Below are positions 1-7,968 of a stretch of DNA of 40,478 nt, one piece after another. The position numbers and the translations under genes are program-made. Source of the DNA: Mucilaginibacter sp. (GTDB lineage: Bacteria; Bacteroidota; Bacteroidia; Sphingobacteriales; Sphingobacteriaceae). The DNA is taken from NCBI GenBank assembly GCA_025929405.1, contig JAICMD010000003.1, forward strand, positions 1-40,478. The letters run 5' to 3'. Numbering within the stretch: the stretch's first letter is position 1; each line of letters starts with the position of its first letter. The notes beneath the pieces are model-generated. The model made no database searches and was not told the DNA's origin. It worked only from the letters and a program-made list of their open reading frames with translations.

Positions 1-2
1 CA

Positions 3-449
3 GCCTTAAATAAACTGCGCAAAAGGGTGCAGGAAATTACGCCTGCAAGAGTCTTGCTGTTAACAGATGACGAATTCAGGGCCTGTTATTGCAGTCGCCA
101 AAAAACTACTTATATAAAATATTTAGCCGAAGCATTGCTAAGCGGACAAATCAATCTGTATGAACTTGAAAATTTGCCTGATGATGATATACGAGCCAAA
201 TTGATCACCCTGAAAGGCATTGGCCATTGGACCATTGATGTGTACCTGATGTTTGTTTTGCAGCGCGCGGATATCTTTCCCATTGGCGACCTCGCTGCGG
301 TTAACGCCTTAAAACGGGTAAAAGGGTTACCGGCATCTGCAACCAAAGAGGAAGTTGCTGCTATTGCCATGCAATGGCAGCCTTACCGTACAGTGGCTAC
401 TATGTTGTTGTGGCATTATTATTTGTCGGCTAATAAAAAACCTAAATAA
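3..449 (+). CDS. DNA-3-methyladenine glycosylase (AlkA/HhH-GPD family), 5' end cut off by window
   Basis: Base-excision repair glycosylase that removes alkylated purines such as 3-methyladenine. The frame is open to the left edge of the window, so only the C-terminal half is present; a GTG at 27 is probably internal. The helix-hairpin-helix reads LKGIGHW (codons near 210-230). It is followed by FPIGDLA, whose Asp (codon 288-290) lines up with the catalytic Asp of AlkA (D238 in E. coli). The C-terminal WQPYRTVATMLLWHYY matches the AlkA signature WKPWRSYALLHIWY. The substrate range cannot be told from this half. It converges with the coiled-coil gene at 556, and two hairpins lie between them. 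The family call is firm; the symbol is withheld because several paralogous HhH-GPD subfamilies exist. Confidence 0.85.
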   Translation, partial: ALNKLRKRVQEITPARVLLLTDDEFRACYCSRQKTTYIKYLAEALLSGQINLYELENLPDDDIRAKLITLKGIGHWTIDVYLMFVLQRADIFPIGDLAAVNALKRVKGLPASATKEEVAAIAMQWQPYRTVATMLLWHYYLSANKKPK

Positions 450-452
450 AAA

Positions 453-480
453 TGTCATCCTATGCAAACATAGGATGACA
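453..480. terminator. 12-bp perfect hairpin after the glycosylase gene
   Basis: Perfect inverted repeat TGTCATCCTATG / CATAGGATGACA with a 4-nt CAAA loop, starting 4 bases after the stop codon. A-rich flanks on both sides give a weak U-tract in either direction. It is probably the terminator of the upstream gene, but the tract on the plus strand is poor. Confidence 0.5.
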
Positions 481-501
481 ATAAAAAAGGTTGGTTAAAT
501 A

Positions 502-539
502 AAAAAGCCTTGCTACTTATATAAGTAACAAGGCTTTTT
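502..539 (-). terminator. Rho-independent terminator of the coiled-coil gene
   Basis: AAAAAGCCTTG...CAAGGCTTTTT stem of about 19 bp with a single C/A imperfection on the plus strand. On the minus-strand RNA this becomes a G-U wobble, so the hairpin is better formed in minus-strand transcripts. It lies 17 bp after the stop of the gene at 556-1461. The flanking A/T runs could let it work in both directions. Confidence 0.75.
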
Positions 540-555
540 ACCGTCATTTAGTGGG

Positions 556-1461
556 TTATTTTAGCGTTATGCCGGTTTTGCCCATAGTATAACCATCCGC
601 ATAAAGTATAACGGTGTAGTTTCCTTTTTGGAAAGCACCCGGGTTTACCCAGTCAATGGTATAGTTGCTGCCATCATCTTTATAATCGATTGATGTTTTG
701 TAGGTGTATTGCAAGTCCTGCCCATCAGCATTAAAGGTTGCATCGGCACCAGGCGTTATCAGGTTGCCGGTTGGGTCAATAACGCGTACATAAATATCAT
801 GCGCGCCTTTATTTGCAATAGGGTTGCTGGCAATGGTAAAGTTTATTTTTAACTTTTTAGCCGGGTTTGCTCGGCTTACATCGCTTTCTTTACCGTTGCC
901 TTTTACTTTGTAAGCAACCACATTGGCTGCACCAACTTTAAGTGCTGATCCTAAAGTTACCTTGGTGTTCAGATCCTGATTTTGTTTTTCAAGATTGGTG
1001 GCCTTTTCGGTAACAGTGCCCAGGTTGGTTTTTAAAGTATCCCGTTCGCTGGTAAGAGTTACGTTTTGTTGTTTAAGTTCTTCAATATCGGCAGTGTATT
1101 TGGTTACAAAGTACCGTAATTGTTTAATGTCTTCCTGCGCTTTGGCAAGTTCGGCAAAGGTTAGCTTGCCTTTGGCCAGTTCCTGGCGTAATACTTTAAT
1201 TTTTGATCTTAGTGAATCATTTTTGGCCTGCATCTGGGCAGACATGCGGGTTTTCCCGGTATTTACCTGTTCAATCTGTGCCTCAAGGCTGTCAAGCTCG
1301 GTTTGTAACCTGGTTTTTTCGTCATTCTGGTAAACAATCTTTACGTCCGAGTTATTTTTTTTGATGTACAGATAAACATCGGTGCCCAATAACGCTATAA
1401 TAACTACAATAAGAAAATAAATAACGTTTGAATTTTTTTTAGGCTGAGTTTGATTTTCCAT
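556..1461 (-). CDS. Membrane-anchored coiled-coil protein of unknown function
   Basis: 301 residues. A short charged N-terminus is followed by one hydrophobic segment (about residues 13-33, IYFLIVVIIALLGTDVYLY). A long heptad-rich coiled coil (about 45-165, many E/K/Q/L) comes next, then a C-terminal domain (about 175-301) rich in beta-type residues with DIYVRVIDPTGN and YTVILYADGYTMGK patterns. The topology is most likely N-in with coiled coil and C-domain in the periplasm. The C-domain resembles an immunoglobulin-like fold by eye only. I do not recognise a named family; proteins of this layout are common conserved hypotheticals in Bacteroidota. It stands alone between a convergent glycosylase gene and a divergent hydrolase gene. 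A role as envelope spacer or scaffold is guesswork. Confidence 0.8.
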   Translation of the reverse strand: MENQTQPKKNSNVIYFLIVVIIALLGTDVYLYIKKNNSDVKIVYQNDEKTRLQTELDSLEAQIEQVNTGKTRMSAQMQAKNDSLRSKIKVLRQELAKGKLTFAELAKAQEDIKQLRYFVTKYTADIEELKQQNVTLTSERDTLKTNLGTVTEKATNLEKQNQDLNTKVTLGSALKVGAANVVAYKVKGNGKESDVSRANPAKKLKINFTIASNPIANKGAHDIYVRVIDPTGNLITPGADATFNADGQDLQYTYKTSIDYKDDGSNYTIDWVNPGAFQKGNYTVILYADGYTMGKTGITLK

Positions 1462-1741
1462 AGAATAAGGATTTTAAAGATAATTAATACGTTAGCAAAG
1501 TTTTAGCTAACAACTATTGGTTTTGTGTGCTACTTATCTTTAAGTAACGGCATTTATAATTAAATTACTTAACGATAAAAAAGCAATTATATGATAAATT
1601 GTTTGTGTAAACATTCAATTATATACCATTGTTACCTGCTAAAGTAGATACATTATACTTAAAACGCAATTATAATCGGTCAATAATAAAACAGCTATGT
1701 AAGTAGTTTATATCTTTACAGTTTCAAATAAACTATAATTA

Positions 1742-3289
1742 ATGCATTTATACCGCCTGTTATTATTTGTGTTTTTGCTACCTGTTGTAGCTAAGGCACA
1801 AATTCCTGATACAACACATATTCCATACAAACCCGACCCAAAGCGCGAATTTAGAGGAGTTTGGATAGCCACCGTTGAAAATATGGATTGGCCAACCAAT
1901 ACAAAAACACCTGCCGCCCAGCAAAAGCAGCAACTGGCTGATTTGCTTGCCGCGCATCAAAAAACTGGCATCAACGCAGTAATGTTTCAGGTAAGGCCCG
2001 CTGCCGATGCGTTTTATGCGAAGAGCCGCGAGCCGTGGTCGCGATGGTTAACGGGTAAGCAAGGGCAAGCACCTGATCCTGCTTTTGACCCATTGGATTT
2101 TGCTATTACCGAGGCCCATAAACGCGGCATGGAACTGCACGCATGGTTTAACCCCTATCGTGCCACAATGGATGCGCGATACAGCTTATTAAGTCCAAAC
2201 CATATTACCAACACCAAACCCGAGTGGTTTATGGTATATGGCGGCCAAAAGGTATTTAACCCCGGCCTGCCCGAAGTGCGCGAATATATTGTACAGGTAA
2301 TTTTGGATGTGGTTGATAATTATGATATTGATGGCGTACACATGGACGATTATTTTTATCCGTACAGTATTGCCGGTCAAAAAATAAATGATGCCGATAC
2401 TTATGCAAAATACGGAGGTGACTTTGATAATATTAAAGACTGGCGCCGCAACAATGTGGATCTGTTAATTAAAATGCTTGCCGATAGCATACATAAACAT
2501 AAACCCCGTATAAAGTTTGGTATAAGCCCGTTTGGTATATGGGCCAATAAATCGCAAAATCCTGAGGGTTCTGACACCCGCGGCGGCGACTCGTATTATG
2601 AGTTATATGCCGATTCGCGCAAATGGATAAAAGAAGGTTGGCTGGATTATATAAACCCACAGCTATATTGGCCTATTGGTTACCGCCTGGCGGCCTTTGA
2701 AAACTTGCTGGATTGGTGGAGCAACAATAGCTATAACCGGCATTTGTATATAGGCCAAGCCATTTATCGCATTAATGAGCGAATGGTAACCAATTTTAAA
2801 CATGCCGATGAGGTGCCTAATGAAATTAAACTAATACGCGCCAATCCACGGGTACAGGGTAGTGTGTTTTTCAGGTCGCAGTCGTTATTAGAGAACAGGT
2901 TGGGCTTTACCGACTCGTTAAAACAAACCTATTACCGGCACCCGGCATTACCGCCGGTAATGTTATGGCTTGATTCGGTGCCGCCTAATGTGCCGCGCAA
3001 TCTGGCTATAAAAAAGGAAATTAAATCCGTACGTTTAACCTGGGAGGCTCCATTGCCTGCTGCTGATAAAGAGCCGGTATATGGCTACGTAATATACCGC
3101 TTTGAGGGCACGGAAAAGGTTGATTTAAACGACCCTAAAAATATACTGCATATACAATACAGCACTGAGCCTTTTTATGTAGATACTACAACCGAAAAAG
3201 GTAAAACTTACTCATACATAGTCACGGCAATTGATCGTCTTAAAAATGAAAGCGACCGCTCGCCGGCTATTGCTGTAACTGCACCGTAG
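1742..3289 (+). CDS. Secreted glycoside hydrolase, family-10-like (GHL10/DUF187, YngK-type)
   Basis: 515 residues. It has an N-terminal signal peptide (MHLYRLLLFVFLLPVVAKAQ, cleavage probably after AKA). The TIM-barrel domain (about 35-400) carries hallmarks of the GHL10 family: EFRGVWIATVENMDWP near the start, FQVRPAADAFY, AWFNPYR, GVHMDDYFYPY with its acidic residues, FGISPFGIW and YINPQLYWPIG. The C-terminal part (about 415-515) looks like a fibronectin type III domain (VPRNLAIKKE..VRLTWEAP..YVIYR). Family members are presumed to act on cell-wall or extracellular polysaccharide, but the substrate is poorly known. It is monocistronic and ends before a strong palindrome. The start codon is directly followed by the signal peptide, so the start is secure. 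Confidence 0.9.
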   Translation: MHLYRLLLFVFLLPVVAKAQIPDTTHIPYKPDPKREFRGVWIATVENMDWPTNTKTPAAQQKQQLADLLAAHQKTGINAVMFQVRPAADAFYAKSREPWSRWLTGKQGQAPDPAFDPLDFAITEAHKRGMELHAWFNPYRATMDARYSLLSPNHITNTKPEWFMVYGGQKVFNPGLPEVREYIVQVILDVVDNYDIDGVHMDDYFYPYSIAGQKINDADTYAKYGGDFDNIKDWRRNNVDLLIKMLADSIHKHKPRIKFGISPFGIWANKSQNPEGSDTRGGDSYYELYADSRKWIKEGWLDYINPQLYWPIGYRLAAFENLLDWWSNNSYNRHLYIGQAIYRINERMVTNFKHADEVPNEIKLIRANPRVQGSVFFRSQSLLENRLGFTDSLKQTYYRHPALPPVMLWLDSVPPNVPRNLAIKKEIKSVRLTWEAPLPAADKEPVYGYVIYRFEGTEKVDLNDPKNILHIQYSTEPFYVDTTTEKGKTYSYIVTAIDRLKNESDRSPAIAVTAP

Positions 3290-3298
3290 ACTATAATA

Positions 3299-3331
3299 AG
3301 ACTTACGAAGTTTTTAAAACTTCGTAAGTCT
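3299..3331. repeat. 33-bp palindrome between convergent genes (terminator or dispersed palindromic repeat)
   Basis: Perfect 16-bp arms (AGACTTACGAAGTTTT / AAAACTTCGTAAGTCT) around a single T, 10 bp after the hydrolase stop. A further partial copy of the arm (ACGTAAGTC) follows at 3333-3341. It may terminate both convergent genes, but it lacks a clear flanking T-run. The arm sequence is of the kind found scattered between genes in Bacteroidota; that it is dispersed is inference from memory, not shown here. Confidence 0.7.
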
Positions 3332-3351
3332 ACACGTAAGTCATTGCTTTT

Positions 3352-3792
3352 TTAAGGCACAAACTTTTTGTAGTCATCTCGCGCGCGGTGCGGCTCATAA
3401 TGTACGCCGGGGGTAAGCCAGTACAACAATACCACACGCGAATACCTGAAATTAAACGGAGCCAACAAAAATGCGATGGTGAACAATATGCCCAGATATA
3501 GCCATGGGTTATTGCTGCCGGTTAATATATAGGTACCTACGGCAACGGTTACCATTTGGGCCACGTTAAACGCATAGCTTACAAACATGGCTACATAAAA
3601 ATAGCCCAGTTCTATCTCAAATTTAAAGCCGCAATGCGGGCAATACTCGTTCATTTTTTGGGATGAAAAAGCATACATTTTATTAATAAACATATCGCCG
3701 CGATGGCATTTAGGGCATTTGGCGTGTATGGCAGCATTTAATGTTGAAACTTCGGCGGGCATGGCTGTATCGTTTTTAATTAAGGTGTACAT
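3352..3792 (-). CDS. DUF983 family zinc-ribbon membrane protein
   Basis: 146 residues. Two CxxC pairs (C26/C29 and C51/C54, numbered from the longer start) form a probable zinc ribbon. Two hydrophobic segments follow (FYVAMFVSYAFNVAQMVTVAVGTYIL and LYLGILFTIAFLLAPF). This layout is the DUF983 family, whose function is unknown. The longer start overlaps the upstream AraC gene by 17 bp. An internal ATG at 3760-3762 (MPAEVSTL) would give 136 residues, nearer the usual family length, and no overlap; neither start has a convincing ribosome site. It is probably cotranscribed with the AraC regulator. Confidence 0.85.
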   Translation of the reverse strand: MYTLIKNDTAMPAEVSTLNAAIHAKCPKCHRGDMFINKMYAFSSQKMNEYCPHCGFKFEIELGYFYVAMFVSYAFNVAQMVTVAVGTYILTGSNNPWLYLGILFTIAFLLAPFNFRYSRVVLLYWLTPGVHYEPHRARDDYKKFVP

Positions 3793-4663
3793 GGTTATCT
3801 GATTTTTTTCTGAACTCTTCGGGTGTTATCCCTTCCTGCTTTTTAAAAAACTTACTGAAATAGGAGTTATCTGCAAAGTTCAGGTGGTTAGCAATTTCCA
3901 AAATGGTCATTTCATGGTTTATCAATAAGCGTTTGGCTTCTAAAGTTATACGGTTGCGTATCACCTCGCCGGCTGGTATGCCCAACACATCATTACATAA
4001 CGCATTGAGATGATTGGGTGTTATATAAAGCAACTCGGCATATTGTTTGGGTAAACGGAGCTGCAGATAATTGCTTTCTATCAGTTTTTGAAAGCTACGC
4101 AGCAGGGTGTAGTTATATGATGGTGCTATACTTTCGGTTGTTCCCATTTTTAAACGGGCCACAGTTATAAAAAGCTGCAGCATAATAACACGGGCCATAT
4201 CAACCCCTAATGGATTTATGGTTTCGTTTTCGGCCACAAGCGCTTCAAACAAATCGATAATATCAGCCCTAAGGTTTTCAGGTATATCAATCACCGCATC
4301 TTTGGTTATGCCTGTAAAAAAAGGCATATCATCCAGGTAATTAGCTTTAAGTAAGAATGATTGAAAAAACGTGGTTGAAAAGTTAATGATGTAGCCATCC
4401 ACATTGCCTGCAAAATCCCAGCTATGTACCTGGCCGGGTATCATAAAATAAATTTGAAAGGGTTTTACCGGGAAGTTCTCAAAGTCGATAGTTTGTGTAC
4501 CACCGCCTTTGGTAAAAAATACTAAATGATAAAAGGAATGCTTATGCGCCAGATGAAGGTTTTTATGGCTTTTTAAATAAGGCGCAAAGCGGCTTATAAA
4601 AATATCATCCTTTTGCTGATGCGATAGGGTGCAGATATCATATACAGGTATTACGGCTTTCAT
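3776..4663 (-). CDS. AraC family transcriptional regulator
   Basis: 295 residues. The N-terminal half is a cupin-like sensing domain (HKHSFYHLVFFTKGGG..., then a MIPGQVHSW motif). The C-terminal 100 residues are the double helix-turn-helix AraC domain, with AELLYITPNHLNALCNDVLG as first HTH and ILEIANHLNFADNSYFSKFFKKQEGITPEEFRK as second HTH and signature. The ligand is unknown. It is transcribed together with, and overlaps, the DUF983 gene. A TACCTTTG -7 element lies just upstream. The start is the first ATG and fits the family. Confidence 0.92.
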   Translation of the reverse strand: MKAVIPVYDICTLSHQQKDDIFISRFAPYLKSHKNLHLAHKHSFYHLVFFTKGGGTQTIDFENFPVKPFQIYFMIPGQVHSWDFAGNVDGYIINFSTTFFQSFLLKANYLDDMPFFTGITKDAVIDIPENLRADIIDLFEALVAENETINPLGVDMARVIMLQLFITVARLKMGTTESIAPSYNYTLLRSFQKLIESNYLQLRLPKQYAELLYITPNHLNALCNDVLGIPAGEVIRNRITLEAKRLLINHEMTILEIANHLNFADNSYFSKFFKKQEGITPEEFRKKSDNHVHLN

Positions 4664-4680
4664 TTTTTATTTTGATATAA

Positions 4681-4688
4681 CAAAGGTA
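4681..4688 (-). promoter_or_regulatory. Candidate -7 element for the AraC gene
   Basis: Minus-strand TACCTTTG, an exact match to the Bacteroidota TAnnTTTG -7 consensus, about 18 bp before the start codon at 4663. No TTG lies at the expected -33 distance, so this is a half-supported promoter. Confidence 0.35.
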
Positions 4689-4751
4689 AAACCTTGCAAC
4701 CGTATTGTATGGTGATATTTATGCTGTTTGTGGTATTTTTTACTGATTAAT

Positions 4752-4785
4752 AAAAAAAGGCGCTGCAGCCCTATGCCGCAACGCC
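4752..4785 (-). terminator. Rho-independent terminator after ahpD
   Basis: On the minus strand GGCGTTGC...GCAGCGCC (8 bp, one G-U pair) is followed by seven T residues and then ATT. It lies directly downstream of the ahpD stop at 4796. Confidence 0.8.
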
Positions 4786-4795
4786 CGATCAGTTA

Positions 4796-5392
4796 TTAAT
4801 ATACGATCTTTCCGGCAGAAGTAACCAATGATGCCAAACGCACGGCATCAAAAATACGTTCCTCGGTGGTGCCTAATTTAATCAGCGAATCTTCGTGTGC
4901 GTTAACACACATTTCGCAACCATTTACGGCTGATATAGCCAGGCTCATCAATTCAAAAAACTCTTTGCCGGTAACAGGTTTCATCATCAGTTGCATGCGT
5001 ATGCGTGCAGGTATCTGTGTGTATTTTTCTTTTTGGGTAAAATGCCTGAAACGGTAAAACACATTGTTTGATGCCAGCAGCGATGCACAGCCTACGGCTT
5101 CGGCAATTTCTGCAGCATCAGCTCCCTGCTCACCGGCGTAACGGATGAAGAATTGAGTTAGCGGCTGGTTATTGTTATTTACTGCGGTGCTTAATCCTAA
5201 CAGCGCACATTCTTTGGTGCTTAAATGCTCGGAAGTTAAGGTGCTGGTAAAGTTTAATTTCAAATCACGTAAGTAGCGCGATTCGCCATTTTCCAGCAAG
5301 CTAAGGCTTTCTGTGCGGTAATTATTATCCAGCCCAAGCGTGGTTAATAGCTCCTGTATAATTTCAGTAGATTCGTTCATGGTATTGCTCAA
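4796..5392 (-). CDS. ahpD: AhpD-like alkylhydroperoxidase (carboxymuconolactone decarboxylase fold)
   Basis: 198 residues. In mycobacteria AhpD re-reduces oxidised AhpC using lipoamide/dihydrolipoamide electrons and has weak peroxidase activity itself. The active-site set is intact: E147, C159, C162 and H166, with the same spacing as E118-C130-C133-H137 of M. tuberculosis AhpD (NGCEMCVNAHEDS here). It lies downstream of an AhpC of the mycobacterial type in the same direction, separated by about 130 bp that hold a palindromic repeat. A simple two-gene operon is likely. The start at MSNTMNE is the only in-frame ATG upstream of the conserved part, apart from the ATG four codons later. Confidence 0.88.
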   Translation of the reverse strand: MSNTMNESTEIIQELLTTLGLDNNYRTESLSLLENGESRYLRDLKLNFTSTLTSEHLSTKECALLGLSTAVNNNNQPLTQFFIRYAGEQGADAAEIAEAVGCASLLASNNVFYRFRHFTQKEKYTQIPARIRMQLMMKPVTGKEFFELMSLAISAVNGCEMCVNAHEDSLIKLGTTEERIFDAVRLASLVTSAGKIVY

Positions 5393-5393
5393 G

Positions 5394-5508
5394 CCAAAGC
5401 GTCATCGCGAGGAACGAAGCAATCTCTGCAGATGAAATCAAAAACACAGTGATTTTTCTTTTAATATCCTATGTAGGGATTGCTTCGTTTCTCGCAATGA
5501 CGCTTGGA
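5394..5508. repeat. REP-like inverted repeat between ahpC and ahpD
   Basis: Left arm about 5394-5424 (CCAAAGCGTCATCGCGAGGA...) and right arm about 5479-5508 are near-perfect reverse complements, with three or four differences over about 30 bases, separated by about 55 AT-rich bases. The core GCGAGGAACGAAGCAATC is a sequence I recognise as a widely dispersed intergenic repeat in Bacteroidota genomes. In RNA it would form a long hairpin between the two cistrons. Confidence 0.8.
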
Positions 5509-5522
5509 AAATTTAAAATTTA

Positions 5523-6068
5523 TTAAACGCTTAAAGTTTCTTCGCCTTTAACCCAGTTGCAAGGGCAAAGCTCGTCGGTTTGCAGGCCGTCCAGTACGCG
5601 CAAAACTTCTTTAACATTACGGCCAACGTTCAGGTCGTTAACGCTCACCCAGCGGATGATGCCGGTCGGGTCGATGATAAAAGTAGCACGGTAAGCAATT
5701 TTTTCATTAGGCTCTAAAATACCAAGCTCTTCGGCTAATGATTTTGAAGTATCGGCAAGCATCGGGAATTTAAGGTCGCGCAGGTCGTCATGGTCTCTTC
5801 TCCAGGCTGCGTGTACAAATTCCGAATCGGTTGAAGCACCAATCAAACGGGTATCGCGATCGCGAAACTCACCGTAGCTTTTATTAAATTCGGATATCTC
5901 AGTAGGGCAAACAAAGGTAAAATCCTTTGGCCACCAAAAAATCACGGTCCAAACATTATCATCATTAACTAAGTTGTCTGAAGTTAAAGTTTCAAACTCT
6001 TTTCCTTTTTCTAAACTAACAACAGCGGTTTTTGAAAACGCCGGAAATTTTTGTCCTATGGTAAGCAT
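5523..6068 (-). CDS. ahpC: Peroxiredoxin AhpC (three-cysteine, mycobacterial-type)
   Basis: 181 residues from the ATG at 6066-6068 (MLTIGQKFPAF). An upstream in-frame start would add 18 atypical residues and would run into the promoter. It reduces hydroperoxides through a peroxidatic Cys. That Cys is C54 in FWWPKDFTFVCPTE, and C168/C170 near the C-terminus (DELCPCNW) serve as resolving residues. This three-cysteine layout and the wording of both motifs match M. tuberculosis AhpC (C61, C174, C176) rather than the enterobacterial AhpC that pairs with AhpF. No AhpF is nearby; the AhpD gene downstream supplies the expected reductase partner. A good promoter lies 23 bp upstream. Confidence 0.95.
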   Translation of the reverse strand: MLTIGQKFPAFSKTAVVSLEKGKEFETLTSDNLVNDDNVWTVIFWWPKDFTFVCPTEISEFNKSYGEFRDRDTRLIGASTDSEFVHAAWRRDHDDLRDLKFPMLADTSKSLAEELGILEPNEKIAYRATFIIDPTGIIRWVSVNDLNVGRNVKEVLRVLDGLQTDELCPCNWVKGEETLSV

Positions 6069-6090
6069 AACTTTCTTTTTTTGATTTCTA

Positions 6091-6122
6091 CAAAGATAAC
6101 TACACCCGCTCTTAATAACCAA
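6091..6122 (-). promoter_or_regulatory. Promoter of ahpC
   Basis: On the minus strand TTG (6120-6122), 21 bp spacer, then TATCTTTG (6091-6098). This is a full match to the Bacteroidota TTG / TAnnTTTG promoter consensus and is placed to start transcription about 15 bases before the ahpC ATG. It supports the shorter ahpC start. Confidence 0.65.
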
Positions 6123-6207
6123 TTAGAATAATTGATGGGTTATAGTTAATATCTATATCTTAAATATACATGTATCGGATATTTCTATATCCTAAAAAAG
6201 GAAAATA

Positions 6208-7941
6208 TTAAAGCCTTATAACGGTTACAGCGCCCATGCCGGGGCCATCGCTTTTTATTTCAAAAGTACCGTCATGGCTTTCAATTATTGAGCGGCAATT
6301 ATATAGGCCCAATCCTGTGCCGGTTTTTTTGGTGGTAAAGCCACGTTCAAAAAAACGTTTGCCGGTTTCGGGGGTAAAGCCTTCGCCGTTATCGGTAATG
6401 TTAATTTCAACTTTGCCTGCTTGCAAATGCGCCGCAATGCTTATGGCTTTTTCGGGTCTGTCCATATTGATGGCCTCAATGCTATTTTTAAGCACGTTTA
6501 AAATTACCTGCATTAGTTTGGTGTGGTCGCCTTTTATAATAGGCAGCCCTGGTTGTACAGTTATATTAAGCTGTATGCCTTTTTTATCCATTGATGCAAA
6601 AAGCATTGAGCGGCAATTGTCTATCAGGCTTTCAAGATTAACAGGTTTTCTGTTTTGCGATACACCATGATCCTTAACAAACTGGCGCTGTATGTTCAAT
6701 ATATCCTGTATGTGGGTGATAATATTCAACAGCTCGCGCATAGTAACCGCAATTTCGTTTTGATTTTCGGTGTGCGTATTGGCAAGTCCCTCGGTTAAGG
6801 TAACTAATGCGCCTGCTTTTTGTGCACCAATGGCACCGGCAATAGCATTTTCCTGTGCTTTTAAAAATTGAGCCAGGTTTTTAATAGTTTCCAGGTTATT
6901 AAGCTCCAACGACCGGTTAATGCGGTTTAAGTACGAGCCAAAGCCTACCAAAGCATTGCCAATATCATGCAATACTTCGGATGCTATTTCAAACTTACCC
7001 TGGGCAATGGCTTTTTCAAGCTCCTGTTCCTTTTGTTTGGTAAGCTGCTGGTTAAGCACCTTTAACTCTTCTGATTGTGCGTAAAGGTCCTGGTTTAGCT
7101 TATTTAATATTTCTTCTGATTCTTTGCGGGCAGTAATGTTATGCCCAATGCCCAGCATCCTGATAATTTTACCATTATCATCAATAACCGGAATTTTTGA
7201 GGTTAACATCCAGCGTTTACGGCCATCATCGTCCATAAAAAGCTCTTCCTTATTTAATAAGGATACCCCCTTTTTTAATACGCTCATGTCATCTTCAAAA
7301 CCCCGCAAGCCGCTTTCGTTAGGATATAGTTCAATATCTGTTTTGCCAATTACTTCTGCCTCGCTTTTTGCACCCATTGCCTTAACATCGGCCCGGTTGG
7401 CAATAATTTTACGACCCTCGGCGTCTTTTACAAAAATTATATCGGGCAGGCTGTCAATAAGCGTGCGTAATAATATGCGTTCCTGCAGTGTAGCTTCTTC
7501 GGCTTCTTTATGCTTGGTTATATCTACGTGGGTGCCTATAACAACAATACCATCCTGTGTATCATTGTCGTTTAGCAACCGCCCTCTTGACCATATCCAA
7601 ACCCAATGGCCATCGGCATGGCTCATGCGGAAATAGTTTTCATATTGTCCAACCGGGTTATTGATGTATTCTTTAAATGCTTTTGCTGCGTTTTCCCTGT
7701 CATCGGGGTGCAAAAGGTCATACCATGCGCGTTTCAGATCTTTATCGCCACCAACTCCATAGTCGGTAATGTCCCGGCCAAGCATAGAAAAGTATATGGC
7801 GTTGCACCAAAAAAACTCTGTTTCGGGCGAGTATTCCCAGGCGCCTGTATTTGATGCTTTAACAAGCGCCTTGTATTTTGCCAGATCCTTATTAACGTTT
7901 TCTGGCTGCGATGCTGATGGGGTTTGCAGTTTATTGTCCAT
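6208..7941 (-). CDS. PAS-PAS sensor histidine kinase (soluble)
   Basis: 577 residues with no membrane segment. PAS/PAC 1 spans about 22-147 (ending GTHVDITKHKEAEE) and PAS/PAC 2 about 155-275 (SLPDIIFVKDAEG..., ending GHNITARKESEE). A coiled linker (275-312) leads to a dimerisation helix with phosphoacceptor H325 in VLHDIGNALVGF. The ATPase domain (about 455-577) has N-box NVLKNSIEAI, DNGEGF and GTGLGLYNC. The HDIGN-type H-box lacks the usual E/D-L-R/K-P pattern, which marks a less common kinase subfamily. It sits 27 bp downstream of a receiver-containing kinase on the same strand, so the two probably act together. What it senses is not visible. Confidence 0.92.
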   Translation of the reverse strand: MDNKLQTPSASQPENVNKDLAKYKALVKASNTGAWEYSPETEFFWCNAIYFSMLGRDITDYGVGGDKDLKRAWYDLLHPDDRENAAKAFKEYINNPVGQYENYFRMSHADGHWVWIWSRGRLLNDNDTQDGIVVIGTHVDITKHKEAEEATLQERILLRTLIDSLPDIIFVKDAEGRKIIANRADVKAMGAKSEAEVIGKTDIELYPNESGLRGFEDDMSVLKKGVSLLNKEELFMDDDGRKRWMLTSKIPVIDDNGKIIRMLGIGHNITARKESEEILNKLNQDLYAQSEELKVLNQQLTKQKEQELEKAIAQGKFEIASEVLHDIGNALVGFGSYLNRINRSLELNNLETIKNLAQFLKAQENAIAGAIGAQKAGALVTLTEGLANTHTENQNEIAVTMRELLNIITHIQDILNIQRQFVKDHGVSQNRKPVNLESLIDNCRSMLFASMDKKGIQLNITVQPGLPIIKGDHTKLMQVILNVLKNSIEAINMDRPEKAISIAAHLQAGKVEINITDNGEGFTPETGKRFFERGFTTKKTGTGLGLYNCRSIIESHDGTFEIKSDGPGMGAVTVIRL

Positions 7942-7968
7942 TACGGCAATACTATTATTACCTTAAAT

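Noticed and set aside
6118-6136. TTAGAATAATTGATG near the ahpC promoter as a PerR box
   Set aside because: Only the left half matches TTAGAAT; the right half does not, so no operator is claimed.
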